Part shown: in pieces, positions 26,225 through 36,229 of the stretch
How positions within the stretch are numbered: position 1 is the first letter of the stretch
Layout of the letters: each line of letters starts with the position of its first letter
Assembly (NCBI GenBank): GCA_008711135.1
Contig: VUAW01000010.1
Span: 54,921-118,920 of the forward strand
Length of the DNA stretch: 64,000 nt
Source: Rhodobacteraceae bacterium LNNU 3342
GTDB taxonomy: Bacteria; Pseudomonadota; Alphaproteobacteria; Rhodobacterales; Rhodobacteraceae
Direction of reading: 5' to 3'
Made by a program: the position numbers and the translations under genes
Notes under the pieces: generated by a model
Database searches by the model: none
What the model saw: only the letters and a program-made list of their open reading frames with translations
Told to the model about the DNA's origin: nothing

Positions 26225-28756
26225 TCAATCCTGCTGCCGCAACACCTGCGCCGGGCGGGCAGCCAAGGGCCGTAGCGCGAAAAGCAGCCCGGCCCCCAGC
26301 GTCGCCATTATGCCGCCCAGCACGATCACCAAGGCGGATACAGGCTCGAACCGGAAGGGCACCTCCATCACGCCGTACATAACGGCCCAAGCCGCCAATG
26401 CGCCTGCCAGCACTGCCACCGCGCCAGCCGCCATCCCCATCAACGCGGCCCGCAGACCAAAGCTGGTCAGGATGCGCCCCCGCGTCGCGCCGATGGTGCG
26501 CAGGACCGCCGCCTCGAACACCCGCGCACGTTCGCCCGCCGCGGCGGCGCCGATCAGGACGATGAACCCCGTCACCAGCGTGGCCGAAGCCGCATAGGCC
26601 GCAGCTGTCCCGATACCTTCCAGCGCATCGCTCACCTGCCCGATCGCATCCCGCACACGGATCCCGGTAATGTTGGGATAGGCACCGGCGAGGTCCCGGA
26701 GAATCGCGGCTTCGGCCTGTTCCTCGGCATAGACGGTGGCGATGTGGGTATGGGGCGCGCCCTGCAGCGCGGCAGGGTTCATCGACATCACGAAGCCGAT
26801 CCCCCCCTCCGAGAAATCAACGACACGGAAGCTGGCAATGGTGGCGGTGATGTCACGGCCCAGAATGTTGACGGTGATCTCATCGCCCAAGGTCAGGCCC
26901 ATCTCCTCGCCGGCTTCGGCGGAAAAGCTGATCAGCGGCGGGCCAGCGTAATCCTCGGGCCACCATTCGCCCTCGGTGATAGCAGAATCCTCGGGCGGCA
27001 GGGCGGAATAGGTGACGCCGCGATCGCCCCGCAGTACCCAATGCTCGCCCACCACCTCGCGCGCAGGGCGGCCGTTGATGCGGGTCAGGATGCCGCGCAG
27101 CATCGGCGCAGTCTCTACCCGTGACACCGCTGGATCGTCCTGCAGTCGCGAAAGGAATCCGGGCAGCTGGTCGTTCTGGATATCGACAAAGAAGTAGGCT
27201 GGCGCCCGTTCCGGCAGGTCGCTCTGGATCGCCTGGCGCAGGTTGTATTCGATCTGCCCCACCGCGGCCAGCACCGTCAGACCTAGACCCAGCGACAGGA
27301 TCACCGGCGCGGCCTCGGACCTTGGGCCGCCGATGGCGCCCAGCGCCAGCCGCAGCGCAGGCATCCCGCGCACCAGACGCGTACGCCCGCCGCTTCGGGC
27401 CAAGCCCCGGACAAGTCGAGCCGCGCCGGCCAGCACCAGAAGCGCCACTGCAACACCCCCCAGCGTACCAAGCGCAAGGCTGGGAACCCCGGAATACCAG
27501 ACCGCCGCCCCCACCAGCGCCGCAAGCAGCACCGCCGCCGCCGCCACGTCAGCAGGATGCGGCCAGCCCCGGCCCACCCCTCCGTCGCCCCGGAACAGCG
27601 ACGCCGCCCGCACCGCCCGCGTCCGCGCCAGCGGCCAGAGGGTGAAAAGCGCGGCCGTCAGCACGCCGTACAGCGCAGCCTCGAACAGGGGACCGGGATA
27701 GATGGCAAAGACTGCGGGGATTGGAAGCCATGCCTCGATCAGCGGCGACAGCAGCAGGGGCACGCCCGCCCCCAGCACCAGCCCCAGCGCGACGCCCAGC
27801 GCCGTCAGGACGGCGATCTGCAGCGCATAGATCATGAAGATGGTCCGCCCCGTGGCGCCCAGTGTCTTGAGCGTGCCGATAACATTAGTCTTGCGTTCCA
27901 GATAGGCCCGGACGGCCGAGGAAACACCGACCCCGCCAACGGCCAGCCCCGCCAGCCCCAGAAGGACAAGGAAGGAGGCGAGCCGCTCCAGAAACCGGTC
28001 AAGCGCGGGCGCGGCGTTGCGGCGGTCCTGCCAACGCAGGCCACTGTCGCGGAACTGGTCCAGCGCCTCGCGCCGCAGGGCTGGCAGTTCGGCCTCGGGC
28101 GGCAGGTCAAGCCGATAATGGGTGTCAAACAGGGTGCCGGGCCCCAACAGCTGCGAATTCGCCAGCGCCTCAGTCGCGACGATGGTGCGCGGGCCAAAGC
28201 CGAACCCGCCGGATGCGCGATCCGGTTCACCCTCCAGAATGGCGCGAAGACGGAATTCCTGCACCCCCAGCCGGAAGGTGTCGCCGGGTGACAGGCCCAG
28301 CCGGTCCGCCAGCGCCCGTTCCATCACGCCACCGGGCAGATCCCCAGCCGTCAGCGCCTCTGCCATCGGCATGGGCGGATCAAGCCGCACCTCTCCGACC
28401 AGCGGATAGGCGGCGTCCACGCCCTTGACCTGCGTGAGGGCCCGCTCGGCCTCGGCACCTTCGCCTGCCACAGCCATCGACCGGAAATCGACGATCTCGG
28501 ACACGCGGCTGGCGTTGGCGTCCATCCATGCCCGCTCCGCCTCGGTCGCGAAACGGTAGGTGAAGCCAAGGCTGGCATCACCGCCCAGAAGCGCCGCGCC
28601 TTGTTCGCGCATCCCGGCCTCGATGCTCGCGCGGATGGTACCGACCGAGGCAATGGCGGCCACCCCAAGCGCGAGACAGGCCAGGAAGATCTTGAAGCCC
28701 CGCAACCCGCCGCGCAATTCGCGGCGGGCGATGCGGGCGGCAAGCGCCACGCTCAT
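26225..28756 (-). CDS. YbbP/FtsX-type ABC transporter permease
   Basis: 843 residues with ten or so membrane helices in the double FtsX arrangement: one N-terminal helix (ALGVAAIASVGTIRASIE), a large periplasmic domain, four helices (about 255-400), further central helices, a second periplasmic domain and a final FtsX block (GATRGRILTSFGLRAALMG). It resembles E. coli YbbP, the partner of YbbA, placed beside tesA. Transport cargo unknown. Its ATG overlaps the stop of the ATPase gene by 4 bases. Confidence 0.87.
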   Translation of the reverse strand: MSVALAARIARRELRGGLRGFKIFLACLALGVAAIASVGTIRASIEAGMREQGAALLGGDASLGFTYRFATEAERAWMDANASRVSEIVDFRSMAVAGEGAEAERALTQVKGVDAAYPLVGEVRLDPPMPMAEALTAGDLPGGVMERALADRLGLSPGDTFRLGVQEFRLRAILEGEPDRASGGFGFGPRTIVATEALANSQLLGPGTLFDTHYRLDLPPEAELPALRREALDQFRDSGLRWQDRRNAAPALDRFLERLASFLVLLGLAGLAVGGVGVSSAVRAYLERKTNVIGTLKTLGATGRTIFMIYALQIAVLTALGVALGLVLGAGVPLLLSPLIEAWLPIPAVFAIYPGPLFEAALYGVLTAALFTLWPLARTRAVRAASLFRGDGGVGRGWPHPADVAAAAVLLAALVGAAVWYSGVPSLALGTLGGVAVALLVLAGAARLVRGLARSGGRTRLVRGMPALRLALGAIGGPRSEAAPVILSLGLGLTVLAAVGQIEYNLRQAIQSDLPERAPAYFFVDIQNDQLPGFLSRLQDDPAVSRVETAPMLRGILTRINGRPAREVVGEHWVLRGDRGVTYSALPPEDSAITEGEWWPEDYAGPPLISFSAEAGEEMGLTLGDEITVNILGRDITATIASFRVVDFSEGGIGFVMSMNPAALQGAPHTHIATVYAEEQAEAAILRDLAGAYPNITGIRVRDAIGQVSDALEGIGTAAAYAASATLVTGFIVLIGAAAAGERARVFEAAVLRTIGATRGRILTSFGLRAALMGMAAGAVAVLAGALAAWAVMYGVMEVPFRFEPVSALVIVLGGIMATLGAGLLFALRPLAARPAQVLRQQD

Positions 28757-29454
28757 TCCGCGGCCCGGCGCAAGGGCCGCTCCTCGCCCTCGATCCGGCC
28801 GTCGCGCAGCCGCAGGATACGGTCGCAGCGTTCCGCAAGTTCCGGCGCGTGGGTGACCAGGATCAGGGTGGCGCCATGCCGGTCACGCAGACCGAACAGC
28901 AGCTTCATGATGGCAGCGCCTGTGGTGCCGTCCAGGTTGCCCGTCGGCTCATCGGCCAGCAGGATCGCCGGCCGAGGCGCCGAGGCGCGGGCCAGCGCGA
29001 CGCGCTGCTGTTCGCCGCCCGACATCTGGCTGGGATAGTGATCCATGCGGTCGCCCAGCCCCACGCTGCGCAGTTCCTCGGCCGCGCGGTCAAATGCGTC
29101 GCGCGCGCCTGCAAGTTCCAGCGGCGTCGCGACATTTTCCAGCGCCGTCATTGTCGGGATCAGGTGGAAAGACTGGAAAACGACCCCCATATTGCCCCTG
29201 CGGAATCGGGCAAGCGCGTCTTCGTTCATGGCAGTCAGGTCATGGCCAAGGGCATGCACCGTACCGCCCGTGGCCCGTTCAAGCCCGCCCATGAGCATGA
29301 GGAGAGACGACTTGCCAGATCCGGACGGCCCCACAAGGCCCAGAGTCTCGCCCCGCGGGACGTCCAGCGTGATACCGCGCAGGATTTCGACCGGGCCGGC
29401 GTTGCCTTGCAGCGTCAGCCGTACATTCCGAAGCGTCAGAATAGGTTCGTTCAT
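28753..29454 (-). CDS. YbbA-type ABC transporter ATPase (LolD/MacB class)
   Basis: 233 residues. Walker A GPSGSGKSSL, signature [14 protein letters not shown], Walker B ILLADEPTGNLDG and H-loop LVTHAPELA are all intact and typical of LolD/MacB/YbbA ATPases. It starts MNEPILTLRNVRLTL at 29454; the CAT there is part of CATG, so the ATG overlaps by 2 bases the ATG of the divergent esterase gene. With the FtsX-type permease it forms a complete ABC unit. Confidence 0.9.
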   Translation of the reverse strand: MNEPILTLRNVRLTLQGNAGPVEILRGITLDVPRGETLGLVGPSGSGKSSLLMLMGGLERATGGTVHALGHDLTAMNEDALARFRRGNMGVVFQSFHLIPTMTALENVATPLELAGARDAFDRAAEELRSVGLGDRMDHYPSQMSGGEQQRVALARASAPRPAILLADEPTGNLDGTTGAAIMKLLFGLRDRHGATLILVTHAPELAERCDRILRLRDGRIEGEERPLRRAAE

Positions 29455-30160
29455 GAAATCCGCTCTCCGCTGCCTCTCCGCTTTTCCTGTCAAGGCATAT
29501 GGGGCGACCACCCTGTTCCGCAAGCGCTGCATCGCGGCGTCAGCGGCGCTGGCCCTTGCCTGTGTATCCGCCGCCCCCGCAATGGCGGCGACCTTGCTTG
29601 CGCTGGGCGACAGCTTGACGCAGGGCTACGGCCTACCGGCCGACCAAGGCTTCGTGCCCCGGCTTGAAAACTGGCTGCGGGACCAGGGGCGCGATGTGCG
29701 GGTAATCAACGCGGGTGTTTCAGGTGACACCACGGCAGGCGGGCTGGCCCGCGTCGAATGGGCGCTTGCGGACAAGCCGGATGCCATGATCGTGGCACTG
29801 GGGGGCAACGACCTGCTGCGGGGGATCGATCCTGCCGTCAGCCGCGCCAACCTTGAAGGCATCCTGAAGGCGGCAAACGCGCATGAGCTTCCGGTGCTTC
29901 TGGTGGGCCTGCCCGCCCCCGGCAATTACGGCCCCGACTTCCAGCGCGCGTTCGAGGCGATGTATCCCGAACTGGCCGCGGAATACGGCGCGCTGCACGT
30001 TCCGAACATGCTGCAGCCGATGATGGACAAGGCCGACGCGGGCGAAAGCTTTGCTGACCTCATGCAGGGCGACCACATCCACCCCAACGCGCGCGGGGTG
30101 GAGTTGATCGTGGAGTCACTGGGGCCAAGGGTCCTGGAACTGCTGGACCAGGTGGAATAA
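29453..30160 (+). CDS. TesA-like arylesterase/lysophospholipase (SGNH hydrolase), exported
   Basis: 235 residues. The signal peptide spans about residues 1-46 with a long n-region and hydrophobic core (CIAASAALALACVSAAPAMA). SGNH blocks: LLALGDSLTQGYG (nucleophile Ser), VSGDTTAGG (Gly), VALGGNDLLRG (Asn) and GDHIHPNARG (Asp-x-x-His). It matches E. coli TesA/ApeA in domain order, and the same tesA/ybbAP divergent context is found in E. coli. The start ATG at 29453 shares bases with that of ybbA; no later in-frame ATG precedes the signal core. Confidence 0.85.
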   Translation: MKSALRCLSAFPVKAYGATTLFRKRCIAASAALALACVSAAPAMAATLLALGDSLTQGYGLPADQGFVPRLENWLRDQGRDVRVINAGVSGDTTAGGLARVEWALADKPDAMIVALGGNDLLRGIDPAVSRANLEGILKAANAHELPVLLVGLPAPGNYGPDFQRAFEAMYPELAAEYGALHVPNMLQPMMDKADAGESFADLMQGDHIHPNARGVELIVESLGPRVLELLDQVE

Positions 30161-30163
30161 CCT

Positions 30164-31114
30164 CTAGCCCTGACGCCAGTCGAAAAAGCCCTTGGGCGCG
30201 CGGGACAGGAGACGTTCAGCCATGTCCCGCCCCAGTTCGGCGCCCTGGGCTACCGGAACGCGGCCCTCGTCGGTCAGGGCTTCGGATCCGTCGGGGCGCA
30301 GGATCTCCCCGCGCAGCCAGATCTCGTCCCCCTCCAGCCGTGCAAGGCCGGCGATGGGGGTTTCGCAGGACCCGTCGAGCCCGGCAAGAAACGCCCGTTC
30401 TGCAGCAAGCCGAAGCCCGGTAGGCCGGTCGTGAATGGCGGCCAGCAGTGCGGCGGTTTCCGCATCGTTGGCCCGCCGTTCCACCCCGATTGCCCCCTGC
30501 GCCACTGCCGGCAGCATGTCCCGCGCCTCGATGGCATAGCGGGGAAGATCGGCCAGCCCCAGCCGGTTCAGCCCGGCCATGGCAAGGAACGTCGCCTCGG
30601 CCACGCCATCCTGCAGCTTGCGCATCCGGGTCTGCACGTTGCCGCGGAATTCCACGACCTGAAGATCGGGCCGCCTGTTCAGCAGTTGCGCCCGCCGCCG
30701 CAGGCTGGACGTGCCCACCACCGTACCCTGCGGCAAGTCCGCGATCGATTGGTAGCGGTGGGACACAAAGGCGTCCCGCTCATCCTCGCGCGGAAGATAG
30801 CAGTCCAGCGCCAGCCCGCCGGGCTGGGCCACCGGCATGTCCTTCATGGAATGGACCGCGATGTCAATTCCGCCGCCCAGCAGGGCTTCCTCGATCTCCT
30901 TGGTGAAAAGGCCCTTGCCGCCGATCTCTTTCAGCGGGCGGTCTTGGACGCGGTCGCCGGTGGTCTTGATCACGACGATCTCAAAGGCATCGTCCGGCAG
31001 GTCATGGGCAGCCATCAGCCGGTCCCGCGTCTCATAGGCCTGAGCCAGCGCGAGAGGGGAACCGCGGGTGCCGATCTTGAGCGGACGGTCGGAGTGGGGC
31101 AATGGCATGGTCAT
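30164..31114 (-). CDS. hemC: Hydroxymethylbilane synthase
   Basis: 316 residues. It polymerises four porphobilinogens into hydroxymethylbilane in tetrapyrrole synthesis. [14 protein letters not shown] opens domain 1; [13 protein letters not shown] binds substrate; [16 protein letters not shown] holds the Cys that carries the dipyrromethane cofactor. Encoded next to hemE but on the opposite strand; the two start codons are 94 bases apart and share a divergent promoter zone. The stop is 3 bases from the convergent esterase stop. Confidence 0.95.
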   Translation of the reverse strand: MTMPLPHSDRPLKIGTRGSPLALAQAYETRDRLMAAHDLPDDAFEIVVIKTTGDRVQDRPLKEIGGKGLFTKEIEEALLGGGIDIAVHSMKDMPVAQPGGLALDCYLPREDERDAFVSHRYQSIADLPQGTVVGTSSLRRRAQLLNRRPDLQVVEFRGNVQTRMRKLQDGVAEATFLAMAGLNRLGLADLPRYAIEARDMLPAVAQGAIGVERRANDAETAALLAAIHDRPTGLRLAAERAFLAGLDGSCETPIAGLARLEGDEIWLRGEILRPDGSEALTDEGRVPVAQGAELGRDMAERLLSRAPKGFFDWRQG

Positions 31115-31208
31115 GGCCCAGCCTTACTCCCGGCGCCGCCGCGTGACAACCGCCCGACGCTTGACATCCCCCGTCCAAACCGGGACGACACCGGAAAGAG
31201 GAGCCATC

Positions 31209-32243
31209 ATGACCCCTTCGCAAAAACCGATCCTGCGCGCCCTAAACGGCGAGGTTCTGCCCGTTCCACCTGTCTGGATGATGCGTCAGGCCGGGCGCTA
31301 CCTGCCCGAATACCGGGCGACGCGGGCACAGGCGGGCGACTTTCTGTCGCTGTGCTACAATCCCGAACTCGCCGCCGAGGTAACGCTGCAACCGATCCGG
31401 CGCTATGGGTTCGACGCGGCGATTCTGTTCGCCGACATCCTGCTGCTGCCGCAGGCGCTGGGCGCGGACCTGTGGTTCGTGACCGGCGAAGGGCCGCGGC
31501 TCTCGACGATCACCGGGCCGGATGATCTTGCACGGCTGAAGCCGGTGGATGAAATCGACGCGGTGCTGAACCCGGTCTATGAGACGGTGCGCATTCTGTC
31601 CCGCGAGCTGCCAAGGGAGGTGACGCTGATCGGCTTTGCCGGGGCACCGTGGACGGTGGCGACCTACATGATCGCAGGCCGGGGCACGCCGGACCAGGCG
31701 CCGGCGCACAAGCTGATGCAGGAAGACCCGGCCACCTTCGACGCGCTGATGGCGCGGATCACGGCTGGCACGATTGAATACCTCTCGCGCCAGATCGAGG
31801 CCGGGGCAGAGGTGGTGAAGCTGTTCGACAGCTGGGCCGGATCGCTCAAGGGCGATGCGTTCCGCAAGTATTCGCTGGAACCCGCGCGGGAAATTATTGC
31901 GGCGCTCAAGATCCGACACCCCGGCACGCCCGTCATCGCCTTCCCGCGCGAGGCCGGACAGGGCTATGTCGGCTTTGCCCGCGCCACGGGGGCCGATTGC
32001 GTCGCGCTGGACAATTCCGTCACCCCGGAATGGGCGGCCGAACATGTGCAGGTCGATGGCTGCGTGCAGGGCAACCTTGCCTCGCACCACATGGTGACGG
32101 GCGGGCAGGCGCTGGTGGACGAAACGAAACGCATCGTTCGCGCCTTTTCAAAAGGCCCGCATATCTTCAACTTGGGCCACGGGATCACGCCGGACGCCGA
32201 TCCCGACAACGTCCAGCGCATGATTGACGCGATCCGGGGCTAG
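31209..32243 (+). CDS. hemE: Uroporphyrinogen decarboxylase
   Basis: 344 residues. Converts uroporphyrinogen III to coproporphyrinogen III. The N-terminal [16 protein letters not shown] is the family signature; [16 protein letters not shown] and the C-terminal [12 protein letters not shown] are further conserved blocks. The ATG at 31209 follows AAGAGGAG. It shares the heme pathway with hemC and hemF on either side. The stop codon overlaps that of hemF in a CTAG. Confidence 0.95.
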   Translation: MTPSQKPILRALNGEVLPVPPVWMMRQAGRYLPEYRATRAQAGDFLSLCYNPELAAEVTLQPIRRYGFDAAILFADILLLPQALGADLWFVTGEGPRLSTITGPDDLARLKPVDEIDAVLNPVYETVRILSRELPREVTLIGFAGAPWTVATYMIAGRGTPDQAPAHKLMQEDPATFDALMARITAGTIEYLSRQIEAGAEVVKLFDSWAGSLKGDAFRKYSLEPAREIIAALKIRHPGTPVIAFPREAGQGYVGFARATGADCVALDNSVTPEWAAEHVQVDGCVQGNLASHHMVTGGQALVDETKRIVRAFSKGPHIFNLGHGITPDADPDNVQRMIDAIRG

Positions 32244-33121
32244 ACCCATTTGGCCAGCGGCGGCAGGCTCATCAGCACGGCGTTCGCGTCGTGCCCGGTG
32301 GCCAGTCCGAACTTGGTCCCCCGGTCGTAGACGAGGTTGTATTCCGCATAAAGCCCGCGGTGGATCAGCTGCGCATCGCGCTCCTCTTCGCCCCAAGGCA
32401 TGGTGCGGCGGCGTTCCACCACGCCAAGGAAGGCGGGAAGGAAGGCGCGGCCCACATCTTGGGTAAAGGCAAAATCCGCCTCCCAGTCGCCGGTGTTGTG
32501 ATCGTCATAGAAGATGCCGCCCACGCCGCGGGCGCGCTTGCGGTGGGGGATGAAGAAATACTCATCCGCCCACTCCTTGAATCGAGGGTAATAGTCCGGG
32601 GCGTGCCGGTCGCAGTGCTCCTTCAGCACGCCGTGGAAGTGTTCGGTATCCTCAGGGTATTCCAGGCAGGGGTTCAGGTCTGCGCCGCCGCCGAACCACC
32701 AGGCGCCGGGCGTCCAGAACATGCGGGTGTTCATGTGCACCGCCGGCACATGCGGGTTCTGCATATGCGCAACAAGGGAGATTCCCGAAGCCCAGAAGCG
32801 CGGGTCGTTTTCGATGCCCGGCACCCCGCGGGCAGCCATCGCCTTTTGCGCCTCGGGACCCAGCCGGCCATGCACCGCAGAAACATTCACGCCGACCTTT
32901 TCGAACACCCGGCCGCCGCGCATCACGCTCATCAACCCACCACCGGCGTCGGTGCCGGGCTCGTCCGGGGTACGCCGGGTTTCGGTCACCACGAACCGGC
33001 CAGCCGGAGTATCACCGGGCTGCGCATCCTCGACCGCCTCGAACGCGGCGCAGATGTCGTCACGAAGGCTGCGGAACCACGCCGCGGCGCGGGCCTTTTC
33101 GGATTCGAATGCGTCGGACAT
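32240..33121 (-). CDS. hemF: Oxygen-dependent coproporphyrinogen III oxidase
   Basis: 293 residues, the aerobic enzyme making protoporphyrinogen IX. The block [17 protein letters not shown] and the stretch [20 protein letters not shown] are family signatures. [11 protein letters not shown] binds the propionate side of the substrate. GAGGGGAAG lies just upstream of the ATG at 33121. Tail-to-tail with hemE, whose product is its substrate. Confidence 0.95.
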   Translation of the reverse strand: MSDAFESEKARAAAWFRSLRDDICAAFEAVEDAQPGDTPAGRFVVTETRRTPDEPGTDAGGGLMSVMRGGRVFEKVGVNVSAVHGRLGPEAQKAMAARGVPGIENDPRFWASGISLVAHMQNPHVPAVHMNTRMFWTPGAWWFGGGADLNPCLEYPEDTEHFHGVLKEHCDRHAPDYYPRFKEWADEYFFIPHRKRARGVGGIFYDDHNTGDWEADFAFTQDVGRAFLPAFLGVVERRRTMPWGEEERDAQLIHRGLYAEYNLVYDRGTKFGLATGHDANAVLMSLPPLAKWV

Positions 33122-33231
33122 CGCTTCCCCTCAGTCTGGCCTGCTGCTCTGCAAGCCGTGAATTGGCACAGCCCCGCTTTGAGCATATGTTGCGCAGATC
33201 ACAAGACCTTATCGCAGACCCCGGAGTGACC

Positions 33232-33612
33232 ATGCGCCTGCACCTGACCATCCTTCTTCTTCCGGTCGTTCTGGCGGCCTGCTCGAACCCCCGCGAAGCC
33301 TGCATGAAGAGCGCGACCGAAGAATTGCGCGTGATCAATGCCCTGGTTGCGGAAACCGAAACCAACCTTGCCCGCGGCTATACCCTGATCAAGGAGCCGG
33401 GCGTCCGCACGGGGCTGCATTTCTGCCTGTCCCCCACCAACCCCTTCACCTTCTGCAGCAGCACCGAGCCCACGGTGACAACCCGCCCGACCGCCATCGA
33501 TATCAGGGCCGAGGAGCGCAAGCTGGCCCAGTTGCGTGCGAAACAGTCGGAACTGACTGTGCGTTCAGCCAGCGCGATTGCAAGCTGCGAGCAGCAGTAC
33601 CCGCGCCGCTGA
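33232..33612 (+). CDS. Small predicted lipoprotein of unknown function
   Basis: 126 residues with a lipoprotein signal (MRLHLTILLLPVVLAACSN, lipobox LAAC, modified Cys at about 17). The mature part has a second Cys-containing region (CMKSATEELRVINALVAETE) and a helix near RAEERKLAQLRAKQSEL. No family recognised. GGAG lies 6-7 bases before the ATG at 33232; an earlier in-frame ATG at 33109 would bury the signal. Four bases separate it from the convergent SDR stop. Confidence 0.75.
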   Translation: MRLHLTILLLPVVLAACSNPREACMKSATEELRVINALVAETETNLARGYTLIKEPGVRTGLHFCLSPTNPFTFCSSTEPTVTTRPTAIDIRAEERKLAQLRAKQSELTVRSASAIASCEQQYPRR

Positions 33613-33616
33613 GGCG

Positions 33617-34423
33617 CTAGTGGGCGGCGCACCCAACGGGGTCAAGCAACGTCCGTCCGCCATCCACCGTCAGGATCTGGCCGGTCATGAAGCCGGCCCC
33701 TTCCGAGGCCAGAAACTGCACCGCCTCGGCCACCTCATGCGGGGCGGCGATCCGACCCATGGGTGTACCCTGTGCGATTTTGCCGCGGTAATCCTCGTGC
33801 TCCCGCAGGGCTTCTTTCAGGCTTGCGCTCATGACGCTGCCAAACGCCACTGCATTGACGCGAATCCGGTGCGGGGCCAAAGCGACGGCAAGCGAGCGGG
33901 TCATCTGGTCAAGCGCCGCGGTGCTGACCGAATAGCCCAGAAGCTCCGGCCGCGTCCGGCTCGCCGCGATGGACGACAGGTTGACGATCGAGCCGAGATT
34001 CCCGCTGCCGGTGCCTGATCGCCCTTGCATGATCATCCGTTTCGCCACCGCCTGGCTGACCCGAAGGCTGGTCAGCATGTTCTGCTGCAGCAAGGTTTCC
34101 ACCCCATCGTCATCGACGCTGAGCGGGTCCGACAAAAGCATCTGCCGGCTGGCGTTCACCAGGATGTCGATGCGATCAAAGGCGTCCAGCGTTGCGGAAA
34201 CAAGGTTCGCCACGTTCAGCTTTTGCCGCAGATCACCGCCGAAGAAGCGGACAGAACCCTCTTTCCGGGCCTCATCGCCGACCTCGGCCTCCAGCCGCGC
34301 TTCGTTCATGTCGGCGAACATCACGTTTGCACCGGCGTTGACCAAGTGGCGGGCAATGGCCAGGCCGATGCCGTTGGCGGCGCCCGTCACAATCGCGGTC
34401 TTGCCGGAAATGGAGAAAGACAT
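33617..34423 (-). CDS. SDR-family protein with degenerate catalytic motifs
   Basis: 268 residues, Rossmann fold with the cofactor motif TGAANGIGLAIA at the N-terminus. Compared with classical SDRs, the NNAG motif reads VNASRQ and the active-site YxxxK reads YSVST (Tyr present, Lys replaced by Thr), although the Ser of VNLSSIAAS is kept. It keeps the dinucleotide site but may have lost or changed catalysis. It lies downstream of clpS and the RsmC-like gene on the same strand, 35 bases from the latter, and may share their transcript. Substrate unknown. Confidence 0.82.
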   Translation of the reverse strand: MSFSISGKTAIVTGAANGIGLAIARHLVNAGANVMFADMNEARLEAEVGDEARKEGSVRFFGGDLRQKLNVANLVSATLDAFDRIDILVNASRQMLLSDPLSVDDDGVETLLQQNMLTSLRVSQAVAKRMIMQGRSGTGSGNLGSIVNLSSIAASRTRPELLGYSVSTAALDQMTRSLAVALAPHRIRVNAVAFGSVMSASLKEALREHEDYRGKIAQGTPMGRIAAPHEVAEAVQFLASEGAGFMTGQILTVDGGRTLLDPVGCAAH

Positions 34424-34458
34424 GGGTAAACACCTCTGTGGCGGCGCGAAAGCGCCGG

Positions 34459-35484
34459 TCAGACCCGCCGCTTGCCGGGGCGGGCCGGGGTCTGTGCCTG
34501 CGCCGGCTTTGCGGCGCGATAGATCTTGAAGCCCGGACTTCCCGCGATCTCCTCCACCTCGCGGAAACGGTGCTTCAGCGTGTCTTCATAGGGCAAGTGG
34601 CGGTTGGCCACCAGCCACAGCGTACCGTGCGGGGCAAGCATTCCGGCCGCGGCAGAAATGAAGCCAGTCCCAAGACCGGGATCCGCCGCCCGCCCGGTGT
34701 GGAACGGCGGGTTCATCACCACTGCATCCATCCGCGATGGGAGGACGATATTCAGCGCATCTGCCCAGTGAAACTGCGCCCGCGGATCACGGATGTTCAC
34801 GCGCGCGCAGCCCAGTGCAAGATGATCGGCCTCGACCAGGTGAAGCTCGGTCACATCAGGGCGTTCAAGAATCGCCCTTGAAAGGAAGCCCCAACCCGCC
34901 CCCAGATCGGCCACCCGTGCGCCAAGCCGTCCCGGCAGCGCCCCTGCCAGCAGGGCCGACGCCGGGTCAATTCCATCTGCGGAAAAGACACCCGGAAGGG
35001 TCTGGAAGCCCTCGGGCAGGTGCAGGGGCTTTGCGGCCCAGTCCTGGAACACTGGCCCGTCCGGAACCTGCAGCGTGAAGATCTTGCCATGCGCCTTGGA
35101 CAGCGCCTCGCCCACCGGCACGCGAGCACGGATGGTGCGCAGCATGGAATCCACACCATCGGTCTTCTGCCCGTCGATGGCGAGCGGGGCGCCGGGGGAG
35201 AGATGACCTATGGCCTCTGCAATCCGTGCCTGCGCCGCCCCGCGCGCGCGCGGAAGGCAGACGATCGCCGCCGCATAGGGGCCTGCGGGTTCGGTGCTGA
35301 CCTCATACCCCCGGGCAGCGAAGGCGTCGTGGTCCGGGCGAAAGCCCTGCACCACATGCACCCGGTCTCGCGGCAGGGCCGACAGGTCGGTACCCGCGAC
35401 GGGGCCGATGACCGCGATGCGGCCGGTTTCCGGAAGCGCCAGAAGGCCGCTGTCCAGAGCAAGGGGAAGTCTGATTGAAAGCAT
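34459..35484 (-). CDS. RsmC-like class I SAM-dependent methyltransferase
   Basis: 341 residues, an N-terminal non-catalytic MTase-like half and a C-terminal catalytic half, as in 16S rRNA m2G1207 methyltransferase RsmC. ADLGAGWGFLSRAIL is motif I; DAVVMNPPFHTG (about 250) is the N-P-P-F motif that methylates a nucleobase amino group. The basic Pro/Gln tail (QTPARPGKRRV) is likely for RNA contact. Start at 35484, 15 bases after clpS. Target is inferred from family. Confidence 0.82.
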   Translation of the reverse strand: MLSIRLPLALDSGLLALPETGRIAVIGPVAGTDLSALPRDRVHVVQGFRPDHDAFAARGYEVSTEPAGPYAAAIVCLPRARGAAQARIAEAIGHLSPGAPLAIDGQKTDGVDSMLRTIRARVPVGEALSKAHGKIFTLQVPDGPVFQDWAAKPLHLPEGFQTLPGVFSADGIDPASALLAGALPGRLGARVADLGAGWGFLSRAILERPDVTELHLVEADHLALGCARVNIRDPRAQFHWADALNIVLPSRMDAVVMNPPFHTGRAADPGLGTGFISAAAGMLAPHGTLWLVANRHLPYEDTLKHRFREVEEIAGSPGFKIYRAAKPAQAQTPARPGKRRV

Positions 35485-35499
35485 CTGGGGCCGTCCGGC

Positions 35500-35823
35500 C
35501 TATTCCTTTTCCATCGTGCATTGCAGCGGATGCTGATGCCGGCGCGAGAAATCCATGACCTGCGCGACCTTGGTTTCCGCCACCTCGAACGAGAAGACGC
35601 CGACAACTGCCAGGCCCTTCTTGTGGACGGTCAGCATGATCTCGAACGCCTGCGCGTGGCTCATGCCGAAAAACCGTTCCAGAACATGGACAACGAATTC
35701 CATGGGCGTGTAGTCGTCGTTCAGCAGCAACACCTTGTACATCGGCGGGCGCTGGGTCTTCGGCCGTGTCCTGGTGATGATCGACGCATCGCCGTCACGC
35801 TGGTCCTTGTCATCGGACATCAT
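35500..35823 (-). CDS. clpS: ClpS adaptor for ClpAP
   Basis: 107 residues. The [20 protein letters not shown] block is the ClpS signature that recognises N-end-rule degrons; the flexible N-terminus (about 30 residues, KTQRPP) fits the family. Two overlapping ATGs (35823 and 35820) are possible; the first is used here. clpA is not in the window. First gene of a probable clpS-rsmC-SDR unit. Confidence 0.93.
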   Translation of the reverse strand: MMSDDKDQRDGDASIITRTRPKTQRPPMYKVLLLNDDYTPMEFVVHVLERFFGMSHAQAFEIMLTVHKKGLAVVGVFSFEVAETKVAQVMDFSRRHQHPLQCTMEKE

Positions 35824-36229
35824 GCGGGGCCGTGGGATCAAGGGAAACTCCGACGCGGTGAAAGGGATTTGTAACGCATCCCGCAATATAACGTTTTCGC
35901 TCGCCAAGAAAAGGCCCACGCGCACCCCTCCCGGCAGTCGCCGTAAGGGGCAACCGCGGCGACACCTGAAAAGGGCAGTTTTCGCAGATCGCGCCACATA
36001 TCCCATGGATGTGGCGTGCGACCCACACTCCTTTATCCCGCATGGGTTGCGTGGCTTGTATCGGTCGCAGAGGAAGAGGATGCGGCCCCTAGATCTTGGT
36101 CCAGACACATTCCCGTTAAAACACCTCCGGATTCCGCACTTTTCGGAGAGGTTCTGCTGTGTTACCGTCAATCAGAGGCAGAAAAGAAGCCCGCAAGAAC
36201 CGGGCACAGGCAAGAAAAGGACAGGTGAC
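35824..36229. other. Intergenic region upstream of clpS and the carboxypeptidase gene
   Basis: 406 bases between two divergent genes. The carboxypeptidase frame stays open upstream to 35735, but that stretch lacks a family-like sequence or a ribosome site, so it is not part of the protein. It holds the divergent promoters and the AAAGGACAGG site before the GTG at 36230. I see no other gene. Confidence 0.5.

Noticed and set aside
35735..36229. Upstream extension of the carboxypeptidase ORF
   Set aside because: Open in frame but without family similarity; the GTG at 36230 has a good ribosome site and a signal peptide follows it.
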